Origin: G963677915 sp963677915
GTDB taxonomy: Bacteria > Bacillota > Clostridia > Lachnospirales > Vallitaleaceae
Direction of reading: 5' to 3'
Assembly: GCA_963677915.2 (NCBI GenBank)
Contig: CAXXGE010000028.1
Coordinates: 124,001 to 188,000, forward strand
DNA length: 64,000 nucleotides
Position 1 is the stretch's first letter; every line of letters begins with the position of its first letter. The notes below the pieces were generated by a model. That model saw only the letters and a program-made list of their open reading frames with translations. It was not told the DNA's origin and ran no database searches. This document shows positions 28,762 to 37,684 of this stretch, in pieces. The translations under genes and the position numbers were made by a program.

Positions 28762-28781
28762 GGTGAAACTCCTTTATACTA

Positions 28782-28809
28782 ACTATATATTGTACTTAGT
28801 TTAACTCAA
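28782..28809 (-). promoter_or_regulatory. Possible promoter of the PHP gene
   Basis: On the minus strand TTGAGT (28804-28809), a 16-bp spacer and TATAGT (28782-28787), just upstream of the ribosome site. Confidence 0.4.
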
Positions 28810-28836
28810 AATCAGCTTTTTTTCCATTGAAACATA

Positions 28837-28845
28837 TGCTATAAT
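28837..28845 (+). promoter_or_regulatory. Extended -10 promoter of scfA
   Basis: TGCTATAAT is a full extended -10 element (TATAAT at 28840-28845). The -35 region is only a T tract. The start codon is 38 bp downstream. Confidence 0.5.
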
Positions 28846-28883
28846 TGCAATGAAACAAGACAGCAAAGGAGGGCGGCTCATCT

Positions 28884-29030
28884 ATGAAACACATTCAAAC
28901 ACTCAACAAGAAGGTTTTGAAGGAAACGCTCAAGCACGGCGGTTGCGGCGAATGTCAGACTTCCTGCCAATCGGCGTGCAAGACATCCTGCACAGTAGGC
29001 AACCAGTCCTGCGAAAACGAAAAACAATAG
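28884..29030 (+). CDS. scfA: SCIFF ribosomal peptide precursor (six cysteines in forty-five)
   Basis: A 48-residue RiPP precursor. Its six cysteines are at positions 21, 24, 28, 32, 36 and 43, after a lysine-rich leader (MKHIQTLNKKVLKETLKHGG). In the studied clostridial homologue the maturase links Cys32 to Thr37 through a thioether; both residues are present here at the same numbers. AAAGGAGG precedes the ATG. The natural product and its role are unknown even in well studied strains. It is directly followed by its radical-SAM maturase. Confidence 0.95.
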   Translation: MKHIQTLNKKVLKETLKHGGCGECQTSCQSACKTSCTVGNQSCENEKQ

Positions 29031-29047
29031 AACATTACTTAAGTAGG

Positions 29048-29067
29048 GCAGTGGCGAATGTCACTGC
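29048..29067 (+). promoter_or_regulatory. Intergenic hairpin between scfA and scfB
   Basis: GCAGTG (29048-29053) pairs with CACTGC (29062-29067) around an 8-nt loop. It is not followed by a long T run, so it may be a partial terminator or a 3' RNA-stabilising structure that raises precursor over enzyme. This role is inferred. Confidence 0.45.
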
Positions 29068-29095
29068 TTCTTAATGTGTAAGGAAAGTGGAAAAT

Positions 29096-30466
29096 ATGAT
29101 ACATCAATATAGATTCGATGATTTGAATATTGTCCTTGATATCAACAGCGGGTCGGTCCATTTGGTCGACGACTTGAGCTACAGGATCATTGAGGCATAT
29201 GAACAGAAACAGGACAGAGAAGCAATAATAGACGCCTTGTCCGAGGACTATGACAGAGCTACCGTAGAAGAAGGATTGGAAGAAGTGGCATGCCTTGTAG
29301 AGCAGGGGCAGCTTTTTGCGGAAGACGAATATGAAGAGACGTTGAATGATTTCGTAGGACGAAGAACGGTTGTCAAGGCGATGTGCCTGCATATAGCCCA
29401 TGACTGCAATCTTGCCTGTGCCTATTGTTTCGCCGGTGAAGGGGAATACCATGGACCCAGAGGCATGATGTCCATAGAGGTAGGCAAGAAGGCGGTAGAC
29501 TACCTGATAGCCCAGTCCGGCAACAGAAAGAACCTGGAGATCGACTTTTTCGGCGGTGAGCCGCTGATGAACTTCGATACTGTCAAAGCGGTTGTTGCAT
29601 ACGCCAGGTCCAGGGAAGAGGCCAGCGGTAAGAAGTTCAGGTTCACGATTACGACGAATGGTGTCCTTCTGGATGAAGACAATATGGCCTTTATCAATGA
29701 GAATATGTACAATGTCGTTTTGAGCGTGGACGGCCGGAAAGAGGTCCACGACAGAATGAGACCGACACCTAATGGAAAAGGCAGCTACGACATCATCATG
29801 CCCAAGTTCAAAGCCATGGCTGAGGCAAGAGGATACAAGGACTATTATGTGCGAGGCACCTTTACCGGCTTTAACAAGGATTTTGCGTCTGACGTCATGC
29901 ACTTGGCTGATGAAGGATTCAACCTGATTTCAGTGGAGCCAGTCGTAACGCAGGAAGATGTTGCCTATGCACTGACAGATAACGACCTTGAAACTTTGAA
30001 AATGGAATACCATACACTTGCCCGGCAGATGGAAAGCTACCGTCAAGCTGGCAAGGGTTTCAAGTTTTTCCACTTTATGATCGATCTTGGCCAAGGCCCA
30101 TGTGTTGCCAAAAGACTGAGTGGCTGCGGTGCGGGTCTTGAATATCTGGCTGTCACACCGGACGGTGACCTGTATCCCTGTCACCAGTTTGTCGGTATTG
30201 ACGACTATCTACTTGGCAATTTGGAAGAAGGCATTCATCATCCGGAGAAGCAGGATGGATTCAGAAGCTGCCACGTATACGCGAAAGAGACATGCAAGAC
30301 ATGCTGGGCCAAGTTTTACTGCGGTGGCGGATGTGCGGCTAATTCCTACCATTTCCACAAGAATCTGAACAAAGTATATGAAATAGGATGCGAGCTTGAA
30401 AAGAAACGAGTCGAGTGCGCAATTTATACCAAAGCAAAAGAACTAACTGAAGGCGAGGAGGACTAA
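29096..30466 (+). CDS. scfB: SCIFF maturase, radical SAM/SPASM enzyme
   Basis: Installs a Cys-to-Thr thioether in ScfA. The radical-SAM cluster motif CNLACAYC (CxxxCxxC) is near residue 104. The SPASM region holds further cysteines: SGCGAGLEYLAV, LYPCHQF and CKTCWAKFYCGGGCAAN near the C-terminus. An N-terminal part (residues 1-90) resembles a RiPP-recognition region. The ATG at 29096, 8 nt after AAGGAAAG, gives 456 aa; a GTG at 29087 is less likely. It ends 2 nt before secD, as in many clostridia. Confidence 0.94.
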   Translation: MIHQYRFDDLNIVLDINSGSVHLVDDLSYRIIEAYEQKQDREAIIDALSEDYDRATVEEGLEEVACLVEQGQLFAEDEYEETLNDFVGRRTVVKAMCLHIAHDCNLACAYCFAGEGEYHGPRGMMSIEVGKKAVDYLIAQSGNRKNLEIDFFGGEPLMNFDTVKAVVAYARSREEASGKKFRFTITTNGVLLDEDNMAFINENMYNVVLSVDGRKEVHDRMRPTPNGKGSYDIIMPKFKAMAEARGYKDYYVRGTFTGFNKDFASDVMHLADEGFNLISVEPVVTQEDVAYALTDNDLETLKMEYHTLARQMESYRQAGKGFKFFHFMIDLGQGPCVAKRLSGCGAGLEYLAVTPDGDLYPCHQFVGIDDYLLGNLEEGIHHPEKQDGFRSCHVYAKETCKTCWAKFYCGGGCAANSYHFHKNLNKVYEIGCELEKKRVECAIYTKAKELTEGEED

Positions 30467-30468
30467 AC

Positions 30469-32644
30469 ATGAAAGGCAAATCAATTGCTGCCCTGCTTCT
30501 GACAACGATTGTCATCGTAGGGACTGTGTGGATTGCTTTAAACGGCATAGGAAGCAATCAGACAGGCAGGGCTCAAAACATACACCTTGGACTGGATCTT
30601 GCTGGTGGCGTAAGCATCACCTATGCACCTGAGAAGGAAGATCCCACAGACAAGGACATTGCGGATACCATCTACAAACTCCAGAAAAGGATCGATGAAA
30701 AAGGCTATGTTGAAGCTGAGATCTATAGGGAAGGCGATAACAGGATCAACGTGGATATCCCGGGCGTTACTGATGCGAACAAGGTGCTCGAAGAGCTGGG
30801 AAAGCCCGGCAACCTTGAATTCGTAGATGAAAACGGGAATATCGTCCTAACCGGATCCGATATCAAAGATGCCAATCCTGACAAGGATTCAAGCAGTACG
30901 CTGGGTGCTTCCTATCTGATCAAACTGGATTTGACCGATGAAGGCACAACAAAATTTGCCGAGGCAACGAAGGAAAACATCGGTAAAGTGATTTACATCA
31001 TGTACAATGATGAAGTGCTTATCGCACCAACTGTACAAGGTGTAATCAGCAACGGGACTGCGGTCATTACCCATATCGACACCTATGAAAGGGCCAACGA
31101 TCTGGCAACCAATATTAGGATCGGTGCGCTGCCTCTCAAGCTTTCGGAGCTCAGATCCAACGTGGTCGGCGCCAAAATGGGGTTGGATGCTATCAATACA
31201 AGCGTCAGCGCCGGTTTTATTGGACTTTTGATCATCATGGCTTTCATGACTGTTTACTACAGGCTGCCAGGACTGGCATCTGCCATAGCGCTGCTCTTTT
31301 ACACGGCTCTTATGCTCGTGGTGCTCAGCGTTGCGGGTATCACACTGACATTGCCGGGTATTGCAGGTATTATTCTTTCTGTCGGTATGGCTGTTGACGC
31401 CAATGTCATCATATTCTCCAGAATCAAGGAAGAGCTTGGCATGGAGAAAACACTGCGGGCATCTGTGAAATCAGGATTCAGGAAGGCCACGTCGGCAATT
31501 CTGGACGGCAATATCACAACGATGATCGCCGCTATCGTGCTTTTCGTTATGGGTACCGGCACGATCAAAGGATTCGCTCAGACACTGGGACTTGGTATCA
31601 TCGTTTCCATGTTCACAGCACTTGTCATTACCCGTGTCATCGTCACGCTTTTCGTTATGATGGGACTTAAATCCAAGAAACTCTATGGCGTTGACAGGGG
31701 CCATAAGATTCTGGATATCATAAAAACCAAAAAAAATCTGGTTCGGCATATCGATCGCCGCTATCCTGATTGGTATTGTCATGATGCCTGTCCATATGGG
31801 AACGCAGGGAAGCGCTCTTAATTATGACATCGAGTTCATAGGCGGTACATCCACTCTGGTAACTACCGGCGAAGTTGAAATGTATGATACTTATGAAGCG
31901 CTTGAAGCGGATGTCAAGGATCTTGTTGTTGAGGCGACAGGAGACACGACACCTCAGTTCAGCAATGTTAAAGGCAAAGGCGAGTTTATAATCAAGACAG
32001 CGGCTCTTGACACGTCGGCCAGAATCGCCCTTGAAGACGCCCTGATTGCCAAATACGGCATTACAACTGCGGACATCGTAAGCGAAAGCATCAGTCCCAC
32101 AATCAGCAACGAGATGAGACGGGATGCCATCATTGCCATTGCATTAGCTGCATTCTTCATCCTGCTGTATATCACATTCAGGTTCAAGGATTACAGGTTC
32201 GGTATCAGCGCAGTCATAGCACTGATCCACGACATCTTGATAGTTTTGGCAGTGTATTCGCTGCTGAACGTGCCAATCAACAACTCGTTTATCGCTGCGA
32301 TGCTGACGATTGTCGGATACTCGATCAATGATACCATCGTCGTATTCGACAGAATACGCGAGAATCAGAAGTTTATGAAACGCGGTGATTTCAAGGGTGT
32401 TGTGAATAGAAGTGTCAGCCAGACATTCTCCCGTTCAATCAATACGTCACTGACAACGTTCGTCATGGTGCTGGTCCTTTACATTCTGGGTGTCACATCC
32501 ATCAGGGAGTTCGCGCTGCCATTGATGGTCGGTATCCTGAGCGGTACATATTCATCCATTTTCATCGCCAGCCCGCTGTGGTATCTTTTCAAACGCAAAG
32601 AAGAACGTACGATAAGCAGAGCACACGGACAGGAAGAAGCATAG
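30469..32644 (+). CDS. secDF: SecDF protein-export membrane protein, frame broken at an A8 run
   Basis: Uses the proton gradient to help SecYEG export. The SecD half (from 30469) has an N-terminal membrane segment, DLAGGVSI and the SecD transmembrane block (GIAGIILSVGMAVDANVIIF). The SecF half has DIEFIGGTS and GYSINDTIVVFDRIRENQ. At A8 (31729-31736) the frame shifts. Removing one A joins YGVDRGHKILDIIKTKK to IWFGISIAAILIGIVMM, the first SecF membrane segment, with no stop between. The fused length is 724 aa, like known SecDF fusions. As written, SecF would start at 31781 and lack that segment. Confidence 0.85.
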
Positions 32645-32650
32645 AATATT

Positions 32651-34731
32651 ATGATCGGCAAAACGATTAGACGCTTATGCGGATTACGACAGGCAGGCCT
32701 TTGAACATTTGAAGGCCTTCCTTGATTTTCCGGATATGATGATAAAACTGCTTTGCATCCGAGGGCTGACAAGGCAGGAAGATATCGACAGGTTTTTCGG
32801 GGCGGGAATTGATGACATGTATTCACCATACCTGATGAAAGGGATGGACCGTGCTTCCGACAGACTTAAGGAAGCCATTCACAAACAGGAGAAGATTGCC
32901 ATTTACGGGGACTACGATGTGGACGGCATTACCAGCACATCCTCCCTGTACCTGTTCTTGAGTGAACTAGGTGCGGATGTCTCCTACTACATCCCTGACC
33001 GGATCGAAGAAGGCTACGGCATCAACAATGAAGCTTTGAGCTATCTTAAAAATCAAGGTGCTGCAGTGGTTGTCACTGTCGATACGGGAATTACTGCTAC
33101 AGAAGAGGCCAGGCATGCCAAAAGCCTGGGAATGGATCTGATCATTTACCGACCATCATGAATGCCAGGAAGACATACCTGATGCATACGCCGTCCTTAA
33201 TCCCAAACAACCGGATTGCAGCTATTCCTTTCGACATGCTCTCTGGTGCTGGTGTCACCTTCAAGCTGATACAGGCGTTGGCTGTCAAATTCAGTGCAGA
33301 GCCTCAGGTTGCGAAGTATCTGGACATCGTCGCAGTCGGTACGATTGCAGATATCGTGCCTATGGAAGACGAGAACAGAATCATCGCAAAAATCGCATTC
33401 AAAAGCATGATGGACAGCTGGAACATAGGGCTTCGTGCACTGATCAAAAGCAGCAGATATCAAGAAGGGTAAAATGAGTGCCGGCATCATCGCTTCAGAA
33501 TCGACCCCGACTGAATGCCGCGGGAAGAATGGGAGACGCCAAGAGGGCTGTCGAGCTTTTTATCTCCAATGACAGCGGCACTGTTGAGTCCATAGCCGAG
33601 CTGTTAGACGATGAGAACAGAGAAACGGCCAGGACATGGAGAAGAAAATCTTTGAAGAGGCATCGACAATCGTAGATTCGGACGTAAGCTATGCAGATGA
33701 CAGAATACTGGTCGTCGCTTCAAAGGTAATGGCATCATGGTGTTATCGCATCGTTGGCATCAAGGCTCGTTGAAAGGTATTACAAACCGGTCATACTCCT
33801 GACCGTTGAAGAGGGTATTGCATCCGGTTCCGCAAGGAGCGTGGAAGGATTCAATCTTTTCGAAGCCTTGACCGATGTTAAAAAGCAATTCATAAAATTC
33901 GGCGGGCACGAGATGGCTGCGGGCATGAGCCTGTCTGAAACTGCTGGTTGCAGATTTAACGGCAGGACATCAACAGCTATGCTGATATCCATTATGGATG
34001 AGGAGACGCTGGTTCCAAGTGAAGGTGGACCTGTCAATCGGCCTGAGTGATCTTCTCTATTGAAAACGGTGGAAACAGCTGGCAGCACTTGAACCTTACG
34101 GTCCTGGCAATTCCTGAGCCGACATTTGAACTTAAGGGATATCCCAGTCGGTCGACAGAATCGGACAGGACAAGAGCCATTTGAAGTTCAAGCTGAACAG
34201 TTCAGAAGGATCAGATTGGACTGCATCGCATTCGGTATGGGGGAGCTTGCAGGTGACCTGTCTGCCGGTCTGCCGATATCCGTTGTCGGTACCCTTGGCA
34301 TCAATGAATGGCGCGAACGCAAAAATCTCCAAGTCATTGTCAGGGACATTCAGTATGATGGGATAGAAGCTGACAGCATTGACAATGCCGTAGCGGCTGC
34401 AAAAGTGTTCGCAATCCATGGTAAAGTGCCTGAATCAAGCGGTGCGATTCTTCCCGAGAGAAAGCACTATGAGAAGATGTACCGAACCCTATACGGTTAC
34501 AGCCTGAAAATGGAAAACAGTGTCAGCTACATGAGGCTTGCCAACGACCTCGGAGCGGAGAAAAGGTGAAGCGCTGCTGACTTTCCTGCTGTGCGTACCT
34601 GTATTCGAACACAGTAAAAAGAGAGAAAAAAGCTGAGGCTTTTTAGAACTGATTTCGGGAAGAAGGACCTGTCCTTCAATGTTCGGGAACGTAAAAAAGT
34701 TGATTTGGAAAGCTCGAAATTGTATAAATAG
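32651..34731 (+). CDS. recJ: Single-strand exonuclease RecJ, multiply frameshifted
   Basis: A 5'-3' single-strand DNA exonuclease of the DHH family. Recognisable blocks in order are ADYDRQAFEHLKAF, the metal motif YGDYDVDGITSTS, VVTVDTGIT, a DHH motif only readable after a one-base correction near 33148, RLNAAGRMGDAKRAVELF, FGGHEMAAGM, and the C-terminal end VDLESSKLYK with stop at 34729-34731. At least eight frame changes occur, densest between 33.1 and 34.2 kb. If corrected the protein would be about 690 aa. Sequence error is favoured because neighbouring apt shows the same kind of indels; true decay cannot be excluded. Confidence 0.8.
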
Positions 34732-34773
34732 ACTCGCCGATGAAAAGGCTTGATAAGATAAGGAGGACAAGAA

Positions 34774-35294
34774 ATGGATCTTAAAGCAGTAGTTAGAGAT
34801 GTGGTGGATTTCCCAAAGGAAGGCATTATCTTTAAGGATATAACGACGATACTACATGATCCCGACAGCCTTCAGATAGCTGTGAAGAGGATGGGAAGAC
34901 AGCCTTGAGGGTATAGATTTCGATTATGTCGTAGGTCCCGAATCCAGAGGATTTATCTTTGGCGTACCAATCGCCTACAACATGCATAAAGGATTCATAC
35001 CGGTCAGGAAAGGCGGGGCAAGCTTCCCTATAAGACGAGATCAGTGGCCTACGACCTGGAATACGGCACGGGCTACCATTGAGATGCATATTGATGCCAT
35101 AGAGCCAGGGGATAGAATAGTCATCGTTGACGATCTTCTTGCCACAGGCGGCACTTCAAAAGCGATGGTCGAGCTCATTGAATCCATGGGCGGCATCGTT
35201 TGAAAAGCTTGTATTCCTGATAGAGCTGGAGTTCTTGAACGGAAGGCAGGCTCTGGAAGGTTATGATATTGATACATTGATACAGTACGAGTGA
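34774..35294 (+). CDS. apt: Adenine phosphoribosyltransferase, frameshifted
   Basis: Salvages adenine to AMP. AAGGAGG precedes the ATG. The PRPP-binding motif VIVDDLLATGGTSKA and the C-terminus LEGYDIDTLIQYE are intact. Extra bases break the frame at GGG 34893-34895, GGGG 35015-35018 (two extra), GGG 35070-35072 and TTT 35199-35201. Removing five bases gives 171 aa, the family norm. The last base of the final Glu codon and the TGA stop (35292-35294) lie within the end of the adjacent TnpB element. Normally apt is followed by relA, which here is 3.8 kb further on. Confidence 0.85.
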
Positions 35295-35397
35295 ACTCAC
35301 CCACCACTTTCGCTAAAAGCTGTGAAGTGGGGGCTTCCTGAGTAGAGTTGTCTACCGACAACTAATTGATCAGGCTAACTCCGTAGTCCCAACGGTT
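35291..35397 (-). ncRNA. Candidate omega (right-end) RNA of the TnpB element
   Basis: Read on the minus strand from about 35397, three hairpins occur: CCGT/ACGG (35381-35384 with 35392-35395), GTTGTC/GACAAC (35347-35352 with 35357-35362), and the right-end stem of AAGTGGGGG with CCCACCACTT (35325-35333 with 35300-35309, one bulge). This order and the CCTGATCAATTAGTTGTCGG core resemble right-end RNAs of TnpB elements. The flanking guide would be TCGTACTGTATCAATGTATC, the 3' end of apt. Confidence 0.55.
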
Positions 35398-35415
35398 TTG
35401 TTATATGTATTCATG

Positions 35416-36435
35416 TCAGTCTATCGACAGCAACATGACGATGCCCTGTTGTCTAATGTTGATGGCTGCATTATGGTCCCTTCCGATTACCAGACCGCAT
35501 TCCGGACAGGTCTTGCTGGACGGGAACCACTTGTCCAGCTTGATGAGAACCTTGCCCCCGGTCCTCCAGCTTGTAGGCGAGCATGTTTCGAAACATGCCG
35601 AAGCCGTTGTCATGGCAGGTTCTTACCAAGATTGAGGCACTGGGCCAGACTGCGAAGATCCAGATCTTCCACAACGACAGCATCGCAGTCTTCGGCAAGA
35701 CGGTATGCCTTCTTGTGCAGCCAGTCCAAGCGCTCGCCGTTTGATTTTGCTCTGTAGCCTTGATACCTTTTTCTTTTGTTTGATCCAGTTGGCAGATTTG
35801 AACTGCTTGCGTGACAGTTTACGTTGTTCCTTGACCAGCTTGTCTTCCTGCTGGGCATAATCAAGGGCCTACAATCTTGCTGGTGGAACATGATAAAAGG
35901 CATAACCGGAGCGTCGTCATACTCCAGCAGAATGGAGATATCATAGTTTCCCAGAATATCCATGCTGATGGTCGCAGACTTGATCACCGAACCTGCTATC
36001 GGAGCACGATGCATGACAATATGTATCGGCGTTTTCAGTTTCGGTATCTTGATATAGGCCTTTCGGTCCTTCAGGGTCACTGAATGTCAGTACATGCCCT
36101 TTGGTCTTGACCCACTTCCGAGACCGCTTCTTATAGGTGCTGCCGTGCTTGTTGTTGAATTGGCTGATGGCTTTGGTGAAGTTCTGCTTCACATTGGCAA
36201 AGGCGAGGCTGTCCACATCCTTCATGTAGGGAAACAGTTGCTTTACCGCCGAGGCTTCCTTCACGGATACATTGTCTATCCTCCCGGACTCATAACCACG
36301 GGCTTCCAATTGCCGGTACAGGTCGTCCACGTAGAAGTTGTAGAGCTTCCTGGCACAGCCAAAAGCCTGATTCAAGTACTGCCTCTGCTTGGTTGTAGGC
36401 TTTAGCCGATACCGGTAACCCTTTTGTTTTACCAT
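35416..36435 (-). pseudogene. tnpB: TnpB RNA-guided nuclease, broken
   Basis: The start is MVKQKGYRYRLKPTTKQRQY with GGGAGGTG upstream. Later parts lie in two other frames: VVVEDLDLRSLAQ (RuvC-II glutamate region) and GRDHNAAINIRQQG (RuvC-III Asp). The RuvC-I region is scrambled by frame changes. The zinc knuckle shows only one CPECG before GRDHN, where TnpB normally has two CxxC pairs about 15-20 residues apart, so a segment is missing. A working nuclease is unlikely from this sequence, even if some frame changes are errors. Confidence 0.85.
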
Positions 36436-36460
36436 AGAACACACCTCCCACATTAATAGG

Positions 36461-36502
36461 GAACATATGTTCTATTGTATCATGCAAAGGCTTATTTTAT
36501 AA
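36461..36502 (-). promoter_or_regulatory. tnpB promoter overlapped by a LexA-type box
   Basis: On the minus strand TTATAA (36497-36502), a 17-bp spacer, and TGATACAAT (TACAAT 36474-36479, extended -10). GAACATATGTTC (36461-36472) is a perfect palindrome matching the Firmicute LexA/DinR core GAAC-N4-GTTC and covers the predicted transcription start. SOS control is inferred from the match. Confidence 0.55.
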
Positions 36503-36550
36503 GCTTTTGGGCTCAAATGGAATGGCTTTTTTACGTATTTTTTAGGAAAA

Positions 36551-36592
36551 GGCGATTCATCCCGCCACCTATGGAGGAGGGGGAATTCTCGC
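36551..36592. repeat. Imperfect hairpin resembling a second IS605-type end
   Basis: GGCGATTCATCCCGCCACC is followed closely by GGAGGAGGGGGAATTCTCGC. The outer GCGA/TCGC and the inner C-rich/G-rich arms pair with bulges. The GGCGATTCATCCC...GGGGAATTCTCGC layout resembles right ends of TnpB elements, so this could be the stub of another, lost element. This is pattern resemblance only. Confidence 0.35.
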
Positions 36593-36639
36593 TGAATTAT
36601 GTTAAAAAATAAAAAATATTGGAATTACTTCAACAAATT

Positions 36640-36688
36640 ACCTCCCGAGTGCGTCTTCATTGTATGAAGTGTGCAACCGGGAGGTTTT
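36640..36688 (+). terminator. Hairpin with T tail in the TnpB-relA pocket
   Basis: ACCTCCCG (36640-36647) pairs with CGGGAGGT (36678-36685), then TTT. A small inner hairpin CTTCAT/ATGAAG lies in the loop. No intact plus-strand gene precedes it, so it may be a leftover from a deleted gene. Confidence 0.55.
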
Positions 36689-36760
36689 GTACTATTCAAT
36701 CTTAGTTTTTTGCATTTTTCAAATGGTTTTTTACAAATGAACCAATATTTAGGGATACTG

Positions 36761-36769
36761 TGCTACAAT
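36761..36769 (+). promoter_or_regulatory. Extended -10 before the 88-aa gene
   Basis: TGCTACAAT matches an extended -10 (TACAAT 36764-36769). No clear -35 was found. The start codon is 44 bp downstream. Confidence 0.4.
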
Positions 36770-36812
36770 GCGTTCGAAAACAAACAGAGCGTATAAAGAA
36801 AGGAGTGAGGAT

Positions 36813-37079
36813 GTGAAAATCAAAGTAGAGTTTGATGAAAAAATGCAGATTTATACAATTTTTAATGATATCGTCCCTCATTTCAATGGAGTAGGGCATA
36901 CAAAAGAAGAGGCCGCTGAAAATATGCTTGCGGAGAGCATTACTTTTGCCGAGGATTACATGGAAAACTATAAGGTTTTCGCAGCTGTTTTCGATTGGAC
37001 ACAACACGCTCTCATTTCGAATATTTACAGGAAAAAGGCGGATAGATCGGAGATTAGAAGAATCTTGGGAATTGACTGA
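36813..37079 (+). CDS. Small protein, weakly HicB-like
   Basis: An 88-residue protein from a GTG start with AGGAG 7 nt upstream; a longer ATG start at 36768 overlaps the promoter and is less likely. The stretch GVGHTKEEAAENMLAESITFAEDY recalls the strand-helix pattern of HicB-like antitoxins, and an N-terminal beta-type half precedes it. No hicA toxin is adjacent. The C-terminus (DRSEIRRILGID) is helical and charged. Function unknown; an orphan regulator or antitoxin is only a suggestion. It stands alone between its own promoter and terminator. Confidence 0.6.
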   Translation: MKIKVEFDEKMQIYTIFNDIVPHFNGVGHTKEEAAENMLAESITFAEDYMENYKVFAAVFDWTQHALISNIYRKKADRSEIRRILGID

Positions 37080-37114
37080 TAGATTCACATAAGACCAAAT
37101 TTCATTCAACATAA

Positions 37115-37134
37115 AGGAGCCAAAGGGCTCTTTT
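37115..37134 (+). terminator. Terminator after the 88-aa gene
   Basis: GGAGCC pairs with GGGCTC across an AAA loop (stem 37117-37121 with 37125-37130), then TTTT. Confidence 0.65.
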
Positions 37135-37206
37135 GCTTTATGTCGAAAAGTAATTGTTAAGGGTGCTTAGACCAAAGATTCTGGACAGATTCACCGAGGG
37201 GATGTA

Positions 37207-37659
37207 ATGAGGGAAAGTATAATTCATTCAAAAGACAGATGTCGCTTTTTTATGTGCCAGTTTGCTGCCATACTATCAATTCTAACAATGTCAGGATGTA
37301 GTTCCAGAATTGACTACAGTACTGGCTTTCTTGGTGTACATGAACTTCCAACTCATGTAGCCATATCACTGCGTAGGCAAATGAATAAGGTGTCTTGTAC
37401 GAAAGTGACTAGCGATAGCGGTATTACCATTTATCTGAGAGTTGCTACATACACTACAGGAAGCGAGAAATACGGATATGATAGAATAGAGACATCGCCC
37501 CTTAAAAAGAAAGGACTGAACATCAAGGTTGTCTATGCTGAAAACCACAAAGCGACAAATAAATATGTCGAAATTGATATGATTGACAAGGATATAGAAT
37601 ACATTGTTCTTAACGGGAGAATCATATTGATTGAAGATATCAAAGAGGCAGGAAGTTAA
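37207..37659 (+). CDS. Predicted lipoprotein of unknown function
   Basis: A 150-residue protein not recognised from any named family. The N-terminus is basic, then hydrophobic (about residues 14-30), ending in a lipobox-like LTMSGCSS with Cys near residue 31. Signal peptidase II cleavage and lipid attachment are therefore predicted, giving a mature domain of about 120 residues rich in beta-type sequence and lysine. GAGGGG precedes the ATG. It lies 26 nt before the next small membrane gene and may be cotranscribed with it. Confidence 0.6.
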   Translation: MRESIIHSKDRCRFFMCQFAAILSILTMSGCSSRIDYSTGFLGVHELPTHVAISLRRQMNKVSCTKVTSDSGITIYLRVATYTTGSEKYGYDRIETSPLKKKGLNIKVVYAENHKATNKYVEIDMIDKDIEYIVLNGRIILIEDIKEAGS

Positions 37660-37684
37660 CTGCATTGAATTGGAGGGTTAATCA

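Larger units (their letters stand above)
35291..36512 (-). mobile_element. Decayed IS200/IS605-like TnpB-only element
   Basis: On the minus strand: an imperfect left-end hairpin (36486-36508, AAAGGCTTAT paired with ATAAGCTTTT), a promoter, a broken tnpB, and a right end with several hairpins finishing at ...GAGTTCAC next to apt. No terminal inverted repeats or target duplication are seen, as expected for this family, and no tnpA is present. It interrupts the usual apt-relA adjacency. The exact left boundary is uncertain. Confidence 0.75.

Noticed and set aside
35290..36520. CRISPR-like or Cas12f locus
   Set aside because: The RuvC-type fragments come with TnpB ends and no repeat-spacer array or adaptation genes.
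35290..36520. tnpA transposase for the element
   Set aside because: No Y1 transposase motif in any frame; the element carries only tnpB.
36768..37079. HicAB toxin-antitoxin pair
   Set aside because: Only a weakly HicB-like gene is present and no HicA-type toxin lies on either side.
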